Shown: positions 25,248 through 34,204, counted from the stretch's first letter. The stretch is DNA of 64,000 bases from Bernardetia sp042180575 (GCF_042180575.1 NZ_CP170094.1:2914001-2978000), one strand, 5' to 3'. Numbers and translations are program-made. Notes: a model not told the origin generated them from the letters alone.

Positions 25248-26531
25248 ATGTTAGAATTTTCTCAAGACGAATATCGTATTGGTGGTGTTTCTGCCCTCAC
25301 TCTTTCAGAAAAATATGAAACTCCTTTGTATGTCTATGATGCAAAGAAAATGGAAACACAATACAAACAGCTATGTAAAGCATTTTCGAAAACCAAAATG
25401 AAAGTACATTATGCGTGTAAAGCCCTTACGAATATTTCAGTCTTGAAATTCTTTAAATCTTTGGGAGCAGGACTTGATACAGTTTCTATTGAGGAAGTTC
25501 GACTCGGACTTTTAGCAGGTTTTGAGCCTTCTGATATTTTATTTACACCTAATTCAGTAGCTTTGAGTGAAATAAACGAAGCTGTAAATTTGGGAGTACA
25601 AGTAAATATTGATAGTATTTCGGTTTTGGAAGAGTTTGGGCATCAATGGGGAGGGAAAGTTCCTGTTTGTGTACGTATTAATCCTCATTTAATGGCTGGA
25701 GGAAATGCCAAAATTTCGGTAGGACATATTGATTCTAAGTTTGGAATTTCACTCTATCAGATGCGCCATGTTATGCGTATTGTTGATGCCTACAAAATGA
25801 AAATCACAGGACTTCACATGCATACAGGTTCGGATATTCTTGATGTAGAAGTGTTTTTGAGAGGATTAGATATTCTGTTAGAAACGGCAGAAGAGTTTCC
25901 AGATTTAGAGTATATCGACATGGGAAGTGGTTTTAAAGTTGCTTATAAAGAAAATGATATTACAACTGATATTGATAGATTAGGAGAACAGGTATCTGAG
26001 CGTTTTAATGAATTTTGCAAACAATATGGAAAAGATTTAACTCTCGTATTCGAACCTGGAAAGTATTTGGTAAGTGAGTCAGGAACATTTTTAGCTTCTG
26101 TAAGTGTTCTCAAAACTACTCCTACAGCTGTTTTTGCTGGTCTTAATTCGGGAATGAATCATCTTATTCGTCCTATGTTTTATGAAGCCTATCATCATAT
26201 TACTAATATTTCGAATCCGACAGGTGTACCAAGGGTATATAATGTTGTTGGATATATTTGTGAAACAGATACATTTGGTGCAAATCGCAAACTTTCTGAT
26301 ATAAGAGAAAATGATGTTCTTGCTTTTCAGAATGCAGGTGCGTATTCGTTTATGATGTCTTCTAATTACAATTCTCGTTTTCGTCCTGCTGAAGTTTTGG
26401 TATATGAAGGAAAAGATTATTTAATTCGCAAAAGAGAAACATTTGAAGATATTACTAGAAATCAAATTGAAATGGACTTTTCAAAAATTTCTGTTTCAAA
26501 TGATAAAAAAAATAAAGAGGTTGTTTCTTAA
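25248..26531 (+). CDS. lysA: Diaminopimelate decarboxylase
   Basis: A 427-residue PLP enzyme that makes L-lysine from meso-diaminopimelate. It has an alanine-racemase-like TIM barrel and a C-terminal beta domain. The PLP Lys is in VHYACKALTN near residue 60, the HMHTGSDI motif is in the barrel, FEPGKYLVSESG binds the cofactor phosphate side, and the catalytic Cys lies in GYICETDTFG. Length is normal. No other lysine genes are adjacent. Confidence 0.92.
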   Translation: MLEFSQDEYRIGGVSALTLSEKYETPLYVYDAKKMETQYKQLCKAFSKTKMKVHYACKALTNISVLKFFKSLGAGLDTVSIEEVRLGLLAGFEPSDILFTPNSVALSEINEAVNLGVQVNIDSISVLEEFGHQWGGKVPVCVRINPHLMAGGNAKISVGHIDSKFGISLYQMRHVMRIVDAYKMKITGLHMHTGSDILDVEVFLRGLDILLETAEEFPDLEYIDMGSGFKVAYKENDITTDIDRLGEQVSERFNEFCKQYGKDLTLVFEPGKYLVSESGTFLASVSVLKTTPTAVFAGLNSGMNHLIRPMFYEAYHHITNISNPTGVPRVYNVVGYICETDTFGANRKLSDIRENDVLAFQNAGAYSFMMSSNYNSRFRPAEVLVYEGKDYLIRKRETFEDITRNQIEMDFSKISVSNDKKNKEVVS

Positions 26532-26542
26532 CACAAACCAAA

Positions 26543-26610
26543 AGCCATTTAATAATGGCTCAAAAAAATAGTTTTTATTCTAGTAAGGACAATGCACACG
26601 TTGTCCTTAC
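26543..26610. repeat. Two hairpins after lysA
   Basis: AGCCATT-TAAT-AATGGCT (26543-26560) and GTAAGGACAA...TTGTCCTTAC (26583-26610). The first may be the lysA terminator, although its T run is weak. Confidence 0.5.
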
Positions 26611-26645
26611 TTAAATACCATTTTTTTATAAAATACTAATCAAGT

Positions 26646-26730
26646 CTAGGAATAGAAATTAAATAAACTACTCATTCCGAAATAATAAGTCATTGTTATT
26701 CAATGTATTAAATTCGTAATTGTTCCCTAG
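26646..26730. repeat. Dispersed repeat, copy 1 (CTAGG...CCTAG)
   Basis: About 85 bp with imperfect inverted ends (CTAGGAATAGAAATTA and, on the other strand, CTAGGGAACAATTACGAA). It is related to 34972-35070: both share GAAATTAAATAA, TACTCATT and TAATTGTTCC in the same order. There is no coding capacity. Confidence 0.55.
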
Positions 26731-26734
26731 GTAT

Positions 26735-27433
26735 TCAAAACTCAATTTTTAGATTTTTTAGTTGTCTTACTTTATGGATTTTTCCATCAGCAGCTTTTCG
26801 TTTTACTCCGACGGCTTTTACAGTAAGATAATCTCCAGTTTTTGGTAATTGCCAAAATGGAAGTGATGTATCTGTTGAAAAAACAGACTCTCTTATTTTG
26901 CTTGAAAAAATAACTTTATCAGCTCTGTATAATTTTACTTCAAAAAAATCAGCCTTATAGTTGTTTTCATGTGCTAGAAACTCATTTTCAAAATTACCTA
27001 AAGAAAACTGGATTGCTACATAAGAAGGAAGCCTACTAATTCTACTCTCTACTATTTTATCTTTACGATAAGAAAACAAAACTACTTTAGGGATTGGAAA
27101 AGGTTTTAATCTAAAATATTTTGTGGCTATTTTATCGCCATAAAAATAAAGTTCAAGCGTTACTTTTTCTGCGTGTAGTTTTGGGGAAATAGAAAATATG
27201 TATGGCAATTCTTTATTCTGTTCGACTTTTGCATGTGCTGAAACGACCAACAAACCCAAATAATCGCCTTCTATTTCTGGAATAATTATCTCAACTCTGT
27301 TTTCACAACCTTTATACAGATAATTTAATGTCCCTTTTTCTAAAATAATAGAATATTCATTATATGTTTGAGCAAACAAAGCCTTTGAGCTTAGAGTAAA
27401 AAATAAGACAATAAATAAAGCTAACTTGTTCAT
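26735..27433 (-). CDS. Secreted protein with GldM C-terminal-like domain
   Basis: A 232-residue secreted protein; the signal peptide ends ALFAQ near residue 22. The mature region resembles the C-terminal half of GldM: NYLYKGCENRVEIIIPE (compare the GldM 'lY.G.dNp..I' opening), a short Ig-like strand region, KYFRLKPFPIPKVVLF (compare 'F.vkpiPdP'), and a final strand-rich segment. GldM is the periplasmic rod of the gliding and type IX secretion motor, but this protein has no membrane helix and only the C-terminal part. The relation is a motif-level inference. It lies 6 bp after a similar gene, so the pair forms one transcript. Confidence 0.6.
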   Translation of the reverse strand: MNKLALFIVLFFTLSSKALFAQTYNEYSIILEKGTLNYLYKGCENRVEIIIPEIEGDYLGLLVVSAHAKVEQNKELPYIFSISPKLHAEKVTLELYFYGDKIATKYFRLKPFPIPKVVLFSYRKDKIVESRISRLPSYVAIQFSLGNFENEFLAHENNYKADFFEVKLYRADKVIFSSKIRESVFSTDTSLPFWQLPKTGDYLTVKAVGVKRKAADGKIHKVRQLKNLKIEF

Positions 27434-27439
27434 AATAAA

Positions 27440-28132
27440 TCAATTTTCTAATTCAAAAGGTAGATTAAAAATTTCTATTCCTACTGATACATTTTCTACT
27501 TGATTCTGAAAATTCATGCGTTGTACTCTCTTTACCTCTACAAATAATCGCCAATTTTCATTGGGTTCTGCTTGTATCATTTTTGTATAATGACTTATTG
27601 CCTCTTCGGTAGGTGTTATTTCTTCTGTAAATAAATCGCTAACAATAACTTCTTTATTTCTGACTAATGTAACACTAAAATCGCTCACTCTATAACGTGC
27701 ATCTTCTGGAAGTTGGTCTTTAAAATCTGTATCTGCAATAACATCTATGAGTATTTTCTTTGGAAAGGATTTCAAACTTTTATGAAAATATCTAATTCTA
27801 ATCTTAGGTTTTGGAATCATCTGAACACCAAATATTTGTTGTTTAATAAATTTGCCTCTATAAAAAATATCTAAAGTTACCTTTGCGCTATTTGGGATAA
27901 TAATTATTTTATCAAAATTCTTTTCTATCAATAACTTCCCACCTGTTATTTTATAAGTCAATTCATCAGAGTTCATACTTTTAGCCAATGAAAAACTAAT
28001 ATCATTTCCACATTTCAAATAAAGAGCTTGAAATTTTTGATTGCTCTGAATGTGTACATCTACTTTGTTTGTAAAGTTTTGAGCAATTATTTTGAGAGGA
28101 AATAAAAGCAAGAGAACAACTAATTTTTTCAT
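27440..28132 (-). CDS. Secreted protein with GldM C-terminal-like domain (paralogue)
   Basis: A 230-residue secreted protein with a signal peptide ending KIIAQ. It shows the same order of motifs as its neighbour: QALYLKCGNDISFSLA, a strand region, QIFGVQMIPKPKIRIRY, and a strand-rich end (VSDFSVTLVRNKEVI). It is diverged from the downstream copy but clearly of the same design, so the two are probably old tandem duplicates. The location should be periplasm or surface. The role is unknown. Confidence 0.6.
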   Translation of the reverse strand: MKKLVVLLLLFPLKIIAQNFTNKVDVHIQSNQKFQALYLKCGNDISFSLAKSMNSDELTYKITGGKLLIEKNFDKIIIIPNSAKVTLDIFYRGKFIKQQIFGVQMIPKPKIRIRYFHKSLKSFPKKILIDVIADTDFKDQLPEDARYRVSDFSVTLVRNKEVIVSDLFTEEITPTEEAISHYTKMIQAEPNENWRLFVEVKRVQRMNFQNQVENVSVGIEIFNLPFELEN

Positions 28133-28192
28133 AGACTTAATTTTCGTGATAATTTTAGGTTAGAACGGAGTATTTATGGTTTTCTTATATCA

Positions 28193-28230
28193 AAAAAGCA
28201 CTTACATAATCAAATGCAAGTGCTTTTTAG
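28193..28230. terminator. Bidirectional terminator-like hairpin
   Basis: AAAAGCACTT...CAT and ATG...AAGTGCTTTT arms with A and T runs on both sides. It probably ended the transcript of the secreted-protein gene at 29470-30108 before the IS630 element landed between them. Confidence 0.65.
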
Positions 28231-28354
28231 TTTGGTAACTATGAGTTTTTCAACAACACCATGAAGAGTATCTGAATTCATTTGCTGGTCTTAAGTAGTT
28301 GCTCATAACAATTTTGTTATTTTTGATTTTCTCTTATTAATAATGCTATTTTAA

Positions 28355-28939
28355 TTAAGAGGGTGCAAAATTTATAGTATATTCTTTTTCTTTTCCAAAC
28401 TGAGCTAATATATCTAAAACAGCCTTTTGGAGCGTTTTCACATTTGTCCAAGCTGCTATATCTAACCAATAATGCTTAATATGTTTCCACAACATTTCAA
28501 TATAATTTAAGTCTGAACAATAAGAAGGAAGGAATTGAATAAATACATTTTTTTCTTTCCACTTTTTTATTGCTTTATCTACTTTATGATTGCTGTGAGA
28601 GGTCGCTCTATCTAAAATCAAGAGTATTTTCTGCCCTTTTGCTCGTTTTTCAATAAAATTATTTACACAAGCAATAAACGTATCTGCATCCATAGATTGA
28701 TAGAATTCATAAAATTCGCTTTCATTATTAGTTCGCATAAATCCTAAGATATTTGCTCCTCTAGCACGGTTGGCAGGTAAAAATACTTTTTTAAGCGTCT
28801 CCAAAGTCTTTTCTTGCCAACCATACATACTATTAGGATTTAGATGAAAACTACTCTCATCACTAAACCACACTTCTACCTCTCCCTTTTCTTCTTCTTT
28901 TAACCACCAGTCAAGCTCTTTCTTAAAAAAGTCGTGCAT
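28355..28939 (-). CDS. IS630 transposase, catalytic part (orfB)
   Basis: A DDE endonuclease domain in the -1 frame relative to the upstream part. The catalytic residues are visible: Asp in EVWFSDESSFHL, Asp in ILLILDRATSHSN, and Glu in LNYIEMLWKHIKHYW. The frame is open upstream of the listed Met at 28939: continuing past the A10 run at 28992-29001 it reads KWSWRRIQKSLKSQRDEW, a normal IS630 linker. The real product is therefore most likely an orfA-orfB fusion made by -1 frameshifting or slippage, with the Met at 28939 internal. Confidence 0.85.
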   Translation of the reverse strand: MHDFFKKELDWWLKEEEKGEVEVWFSDESSFHLNPNSMYGWQEKTLETLKKVFLPANRARGANILGFMRTNNESEFYEFYQSMDADTFIACVNNFIEKRAKGQKILLILDRATSHSNHKVDKAIKKWKEKNVFIQFLPSYCSDLNYIEMLWKHIKHYWLDIAAWTNVKTLQKAVLDILAQFGKEKEYTINFAPS

Positions 28940-28959
28940 CCACTCATCTCGTTGAGATT

Positions 28960-29394
28960 TTAGCGATTTTTGTATTCGTCTCCAACTCCACTTTTTTTTT
29001 TAAGAAAACGTTTTAGAATAGAAGGATTAGTTTCAATTTGATGTTCTTTTTTCAATAAAACAACGGTTCTTTTTAAATTTTGAGGTGTTTGTTTTACAGC
29101 TTCTAAAATAATTTCTGCATTTTCAGTAGCTAAACTACTTTGAGAATGAGCCATGTTTTTATCTAAAAGCCCCAAACAGCCCATTGATTCGTACCTATCA
29201 AACCAACTTTTTATACTATTTTCACTCACATCAAATTGTGCTGAAAGCTCCTTAATAGTAAACTTATGTTTGGAACTCAAACAAATTGAACTAAATCGTT
29301 TACGTTCTCTTGGTAAGAGTTTTACATCACTACTAGATAAATAACGACGAAGTTCCTGTTCTTGAAAAATACTTAGGGGAGCTATAAAACGCAT
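28960..29394 (-). CDS. IS630 transposase, DNA-binding part (orfA)
   Basis: The N-terminal helix-turn-helix part of the transposase. TIKELSAQFDVSENSIKSWFDRYESMG is the DNA-binding helix pair, followed by a second winged region (IILEAVKQTPQNLKRTVVLL). The ATG at 29394 is preferred, because the in-frame TTG at 29442 lies inside the terminal inverted repeat. The frame ends soon after a run of ten As (28992-29001 on the minus strand). One base backwards at this run joins it to orfB, giving a transposase of about 340 residues, the usual IS630 size. Confidence 0.85.
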   Translation of the reverse strand: MRFIAPLSIFQEQELRRYLSSSDVKLLPRERKRFSSICLSSKHKFTIKELSAQFDVSENSIKSWFDRYESMGCLGLLDKNMAHSQSSLATENAEIILEAVKQTPQNLKRTVVLLKKEHQIETNPSILKRFLKKKSGVGDEYKNR

Positions 29395-29469
29395 CAGAAA
29401 TATAAAATTGTGTTTTTTGAAATAAAAAATCAAATCTAACAAAATTGTAGCATATAACTACTTAAAAAC

Positions 29470-30108
29470 TTATTTATAAACTTCATTATAATAACGAATG
29501 AGTTTCAATAAATCCTCTCTATTACGTAATTTGTTATTGTGGTCTATTAAATAAAGCTCCATGACTTCCTTTTTATTGCCAAAAAGATTCATTATTGCTT
29601 CTCGTTCTTCTTCTACATCAACTACATTGCCTTCATTATTTAATAGAAAATAATCATCTTCTTGTACAACATAACTACCTCCATTTGTCCAACCTCCCCA
29701 CATATAAGGCGAATAATAACCTGCTTGTTTGACAACAAAATTTTCTCTACAAAGAAGCGTAATTTTTCCTTCTGTCAAAAGTTCGAAGAAATAAAGAACT
29801 CTATAATCATCTTTGGTAACCTGTGGTAAAGCATAAAAATAACGAACTCGTTTTTGCAATTCATCCTCAATCCAAAACTGTTCTACTTGAGAAGCATTGT
29901 AAGAACGTAATTTATTATCAGTAGTTCGAATAGTAATATTATTTTGGTCTAAATCATATCGAATACTCCCTTTAATACTTTCCTCTGTAAATAAATATAC
30001 TTCGCCTTTGTGCCAATATTCTTTCGAAAAATTTTGTGCAACAACCGTTGTACCTACAATTATTTGCAAAACTCCTACAAAAATAGATACATAAAATAGC
30101 TTCTTCAT
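29470..30108 (-). CDS. Hypothetical secreted protein
   Basis: A 212-residue protein with a signal peptide ending VVAQNF. The mature part starts YWHKGEVYLFTEESIKGSIRYDLDQNNITIR, a beta-rich pattern seen in many Bacteroidota periplasmic proteins of unknown role, with Tyr/Trp/Gly-rich GYYSPYMWGGWTNGG near residue 135 and a helical C-terminus. I do not recognise a named family. The IS630 element inserted only about 10 bp after its stop codon, cutting it off from its probable terminator at 28193. Confidence 0.65.
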   Translation of the reverse strand: MKKLFYVSIFVGVLQIIVGTTVVAQNFSKEYWHKGEVYLFTEESIKGSIRYDLDQNNITIRTTDNKLRSYNASQVEQFWIEDELQKRVRYFYALPQVTKDDYRVLYFFELLTEGKITLLCRENFVVKQAGYYSPYMWGGWTNGGSYVVQEDDYFLLNNEGNVVDVEEEREAIMNLFGNKKEVMELYLIDHNNKLRNREDLLKLIRYYNEVYK

Positions 30109-30251
30109 GAATTAAAGTGTCAATAAAAAATACAATTTCCTAAAAATAATTTATAGAACTAATCTAGTGTATCAGTAAACTACAACTATACCAATTAGTT
30201 GATAAACAATAAGAAAAGAAAGCTGTTTTATTAAAATAAAATAAATAACTT

Positions 30252-30731
30252 CTAGGCTCTTCCATGTAAACGGTCAAGGCAGTGCATAAGTTTAGAAAGC
30301 AAATCTTCCTTTTCTTCCTCACTAAAATCATATAATAAACGTCTGTTTGCATTCTCTCTCAAAGGAGCTACTTTTGCAATCGCATCTCTTCCTTTGCGTG
30401 TCAAAACTAATACTTTTCTACGTTTATCTTTTGGGTCTTTGTCTTGTGTAATCAATCCTTTATCTGCCAAAATTTGTAATAAATTTGTAATATTAGGACG
30501 AGAAACGTTCAAAGCCTCTGCAATATCAGAAGCTAAAATACCACCTTCTTGAATACGCTCTTCAGCATAAGGAATATTTGTATCACCTTGTACATATAGA
30601 AGAACCATCCATTGTTGAGTTGTCAGACCAATAATATTTGTAAGGCTAGAACCTTTTTTGAGCATTTGTGCAGCAAGTTCCATTATTGCTAATACAATCG
30701 ATTCATTGTTTGTTTTCTGAATTGTAGTCAT
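30252..30731 (-). CDS. MarR-family transcriptional regulator
   Basis: A 159-residue winged-helix regulator. Helices at TTQQWMVLLYVQG lead into the recognition region GILASDIAEALNVSRPNITNLLQILADKGLI, then the wing QDKDPKDKRRKVLVLTRKGRDAI and C-terminal dimerisation helices. MarR proteins bind palindromic operators as dimers and release DNA on ligand or redox signals. The start is the ATG at 30731; the frame extends 19 codons upstream to a TTG, but those residues are not part of the fold. It is divergent from the PatZ-like gene, a common arrangement for a regulator and its target. Confidence 0.85.
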   Translation of the reverse strand: MTTIQKTNNESIVLAIMELAAQMLKKGSSLTNIIGLTTQQWMVLLYVQGDTNIPYAEERIQEGGILASDIAEALNVSRPNITNLLQILADKGLITQDKDPKDKRRKVLVLTRKGRDAIAKVAPLRENANRRLLYDFSEEEKEDLLSKLMHCLDRLHGRA

Positions 30732-31162
30732 TTTTTTTGGTAGTAATTTGTTAATAATTAATTTACACGTTTTTTTTACGGTAAACAAAACTTATTTGCA
30801 AAAATAACGTTTCTATCTGTATAAGCTATAAATACAATCAAAAAATTCAAAAAAATATAGTTTTAGTGAAAAAAAATTTAAAAGTAACTATATTGCCTAA
30901 TAAAAAATGACCACAAAATTTTATTAATTTACTCTTCAAAAAGTAATTAATCTGACTAATGGTCATTTTTTAATCTTTTTTTGCTGTTTTTAATAGACCA
31001 TAAATACATTTTTTCTTAGTCTATGGAGATTAAAAATAACATAAGCAATGGCAAGAGTAGTTACAGCAACTTTATTTCTTGTTCACTCCTATAAAATACA
31101 CAAAACACTCACAAACAACATTTTTCATTAAATTTTATCTGTTTACATTACATTTTTTACAG
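30732..31162. other. Divergent intergenic region with a 12-bp inverted repeat
   Basis: AAAAAATGACCA (30902-30913) and TGGTCATTTTTT (30960-30971) are exact complements 46 bp apart; they could be a MarR operator pair or a hairpin. On the minus strand TATTTTTG (30799-30806) fits TAnnTTTG for the regulator gene. Confidence 0.4.
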
Positions 31163-34100
31163 ATGCCTGTTGTATATTTGAGTAAAAGAGATTCGGAAAG
31201 ACTAAAACGAACAAAATCATCAAAATTACCTATAAAAAATAAAATAGATAATGTTGATAAAAATAATTGTAATACAAAAGAGTCTTTCCCCCCTTTAAAA
31301 AGAAATTATAATTACCTAGCTAATCAATTAGCTATCGGAATACAAACTGTCATGCAGCATTCTTTTCAACGTATTTTAGAACGAGTTTTGGAAGGCATTC
31401 GCTCTTGGGGCGAAGGCGTTTCGGCACATCATTTCCATCCTTCTTACGATAAAAGTAATATGGAAGCTCTTTTTCATCCCAAAACCATTGCTGTTATTGG
31501 GGCAAGTAAAAAAGAAGGTTCTTTAGGAAAACGACTGTTCGAAAACCTAACACTTTTAGATTACAAAGGAGAAGTATTTCCTGTCAATCCAAAATATGAA
31601 GAAATCAATGGCTCAGTTTGTTATGATGAAATCAAAGATATAGAAGAGTTTATCGACTTAGCTATCATCATTACACCTGCCAAAACAGTTGCTGATATTA
31701 TACAAGAATGTGGAGAAGCGAATGTAAAAAATGCGCTTATTCTATCAACAGGTTTTAGAGAAACAGGTGAAAAAGGTGAAGAGTTTGAAGCTGAAATTCT
31801 GCTAGAAGCTAGAAAATCAGGTGTACGTGTCATTGGTACAAATTCTATTGGTTTTATCCGTCCTCACCTCAATCTTTTTGCTACCTTTTCCAACCAACGA
31901 CCAAAAGAGGGAAGTATTGGTTTTATTTCTCAAAGTGGAGCCATGGGAGAAGGTGTTTTGGACTGGGGAAATAGCCAAAATGTAGGTTTTAGTGCCTTTG
32001 TTTCGATTGGTGGAATGATTGATATAAGTTGGGGGGATGTAATCCACTATCTTGGCGACGACCCACGAACAAAAGCGATTGTTTTGTATATGGAAACAAT
32101 CAATTATGCTCGTTCTTTCTTATCGGCTGCTAAGGAAGTTTCGTATTCGAAGCCTATTATTGTACTCAAAACAGGAAAAAGACAACAATTAGAAAATGAT
32201 GCTTCTAGTCAAGCTGTTTCTCCAATTCGTTTCGAAGTAGATGAAGATTTGATTTTTAATGCTGCTTTTCGTCGTTCGGGAATGCTTCGTGTGGATACAA
32301 TGGCAGAGGTATTTTTTATGGTAGAAGTAATTTCGAAACAGCCACGTCCAAAAGGAAAACATCTTGCTATTCTGACTAATGCCAATGCTCCTGCACAGCT
32401 TGCAACAACAATGCTTATGAAAGGTGGAGGACAATTAGCTACTCTTTCAGAAAAAACAATCGAATCTTTATCAGAATTTTTACCCAAAAGTTGGGAATAT
32501 GAAAATCCATTAGATTTACATCAGTTTGCTACACCTGAACTCTATGAAAAAGCAACTGAAATTTTATTAGAAGACAAAAATGTAGATGGTCTTTTGGTAA
32601 TTCTTGCACCACAAGCAGTCAGTAAATCTACCGAAACAGCAAAAAATTTATTGCGCTTTGCTTCTTTAAAGAAAAAACCGTTGCTAGTCAGTTGGATGGG
32701 AGGAGATACCACAAAAGAAGGGCGAAAATTACTTTCAAAAGCAGGTGTTCCTAACTTTCAATATCCTGATGCAGCAGCACATATTTTCAATTATTTGTGG
32801 AAGTATGCCTACAACTTAAAAGGAATTTATCAAACGCCTCGTATTTCGGATTCAATGAAAAAGAACCCTCCGAATAGAGCAGCAGTCACTGAAATTATAG
32901 CCAAAGCAAGAATAGAAAACCGTACAATCTTGACAGAATGGGAAGCAAAACTCATTTTGGCAGCTTATAATTTGCCGATTATTGATACTCGCTTGGCTCT
33001 TTCAGAAGATGAAGCATGGCAGCAAGCTGCAGCTATTGCCAAGCCTGTTGTTTTGAAGGTTCATTCACGTTCTATTATCAATAAAAGCGAAGTAGGTGGA
33101 GTTCGTTTGTTTTTAAAAGACGAACAAGCAGTAAGACAAGCCTACCAAGAAATAAAGAAAAATATTGAAGAAAGAGTGAGCAAAGAGGAGTTTTTGGGTG
33201 TAACAGTTCAAGAAATGAACACCCACGATTCTATCGAAATGCTGATGGGAAGTAGAGTGGATGTACAATTTGGTTCGATTATCTTTTTTGGAAATGGTGG
33301 AAAATCATTACAATATTATCAAGATAGGGCTGTTGCGTTGCCTCCTCTTAATGCGACTTTGGCAAGACGAGCTATCGAACAAACGACAATTTATAAAAAC
33401 TTAGTCAATACAGATGATTTGCATGAGCCTACTTTGATGCTTTTAGAGCAATCCATGGTTCGTTTTAGTCAGTTGATTATTGAGCAGCCATTTATTAAAG
33501 AAATTTATCTCAATCCTATTTCTGTTTCTCGTACAGATGGAGTTTCTATTTTGGATGCTGTCATGATTTTACAACCTAATGATGTAAAAGATGACCAACT
33601 TATTCGTTTGGCAATTCGTCCTTACCCTTCTGAATATGAAGGTAAATGGAGTCTTCCCAAAAGCAATCAAGAGGTTTTGTTTCGTCCTATACGTCCAGAA
33701 GATGAGCCTGCTTTATCTCAATTTCATAAAAAGCTTTCTCCTCAAAGTGTTTATTTTAGATTCTTTCATGCTGTTAGTCTTGACCAAAGAACATCTCACG
33801 AACGCCTTTCAAGAATTTGTTTTGCTGATTATGATAGACAAATTACCCTTATCATAGAAAAAGAAAAAGAAGCAGGTACAAGAAACGAAATCATAGGAGC
33901 GATTCGAATAATAAAAGTTCATGGAACAAAAGAAGCCGAATTTGGAATGACTATCGTCGATGGTTATCAAGGTGAGGGACTAGGATTTGAGCTTTTGAAA
34001 AGAGCCGTAGAAGTTTGTCGTAGTGAAGGAATTGAATTATTGACAGCCGATATTTTGTCAGAAAATCAAGCTATGAGAAAAATATGTAAAAAATTAGGTT

Positions 34101-34204
34101 TTGTAATGGACTATAATGCTGATGAAGGAACTGTAAAGGCTTCTCTTTATATTCAGAATGTTTTTGATAATGAGGAAGATAAGTATGATGACGAGGAAGA
34201 ATAG
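31163..34204 (+). CDS. PatZ-like NDP-forming acyl-CoA synthetase/GNAT fusion (probable protein acetyltransferase)
   Basis: A 1013-residue fusion. In order: a basic N-terminal stretch; a CoA-binding domain (ALFHPKTIAVIGASKKEGSL); a succinyl-CoA-ligase-like domain (IGFISQSGAMGEGVLDW, SIGGMIDISWGDVI); an ATP-grasp domain (AKPVVLKVHSRSIINKSEVGGV); and a C-terminal GNAT domain (IRPEDEPALSQFH, EFGMTIVDGYQGEGLGFELL). Where active ligases have SHTG, this protein has DASSQAVSP, so the phospho-accepting His is missing, as in the E. coli lysine acetyltransferase PatZ. Acetylation of proteins is therefore more likely than acetate activation. The ATG at 31163 is chosen over the TTG at 31079; a start nearer the CoA-binding domain is possible. 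Confidence 0.8.
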   Translation: MPVVYLSKRDSERLKRTKSSKLPIKNKIDNVDKNNCNTKESFPPLKRNYNYLANQLAIGIQTVMQHSFQRILERVLEGIRSWGEGVSAHHFHPSYDKSNMEALFHPKTIAVIGASKKEGSLGKRLFENLTLLDYKGEVFPVNPKYEEINGSVCYDEIKDIEEFIDLAIIITPAKTVADIIQECGEANVKNALILSTGFRETGEKGEEFEAEILLEARKSGVRVIGTNSIGFIRPHLNLFATFSNQRPKEGSIGFISQSGAMGEGVLDWGNSQNVGFSAFVSIGGMIDISWGDVIHYLGDDPRTKAIVLYMETINYARSFLSAAKEVSYSKPIIVLKTGKRQQLENDASSQAVSPIRFEVDEDLIFNAAFRRSGMLRVDTMAEVFFMVEVISKQPRPKGKHLAILTNANAPAQLATTMLMKGGGQLATLSEKTIESLSEFLPKSWEYENPLDLHQFATPELYEKATEILLEDKNVDGLLVILAPQAVSKSTETAKNLLRFASLKKKPLLVSWMGGDTTKEGRKLLSKAGVPNFQYPDAAAHIFNYLWKYAYNLKGIYQTPRISDSMKKNPPNRAAVTEIIAKARIENRTILTEWEAKLILAAYNLPIIDTRLALSEDEAWQQAAAIAKPVVLKVHSRSIINKSEVGGVRLFLKDEQAVRQAYQEIKKNIEERVSKEEFLGVTVQEMNTHDSIEMLMGSRVDVQFGSIIFFGNGGKSLQYYQDRAVALPPLNATLARRAIEQTTIYKNLVNTDDLHEPTLMLLEQSMVRFSQLIIEQPFIKEIYLNPISVSRTDGVSILDAVMILQPNDVKDDQLIRLAIRPYPSEYEGKWSLPKSNQEVLFRPIRPEDEPALSQFHKKLSPQSVYFRFFHAVSLDQRTSHERLSRICFADYDRQITLIIEKEKEAGTRNEIIGAIRIIKVHGTKEAEFGMTIVDGYQGEGLGFELLKRAVEVCRSEGIELLTADILSENQAMRKICKKLGFVMDYNADEGTVKASLYIQNVFDNEEDKYDDEEE

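Larger units (their letters stand above)
28298..29458 (-). mobile_element. IS630-family insertion sequence, 1161 bp
   Basis: Both ends are visible. Inward from TA at 28296-28297 and TA at 29459-29460 the ends read GTT, 7 variable bases, then ACAATTTTGTTA, 2 bases and TTTGATTTT. These are imperfect terminal inverted repeats of about 33 bp. The flanking TA dinucleotides are the target duplication expected for IS630. Inside are two overlapping transposase frames joined by an A10 run. Confidence 0.85.

Noticed and set aside
31046..31129. Short ORF MARVVTATLFLVHSYK upstream of the PatZ-like gene
   Set aside because: 27 codons with no recognised motif or regulatory arrangement; too weak to call a leader peptide.
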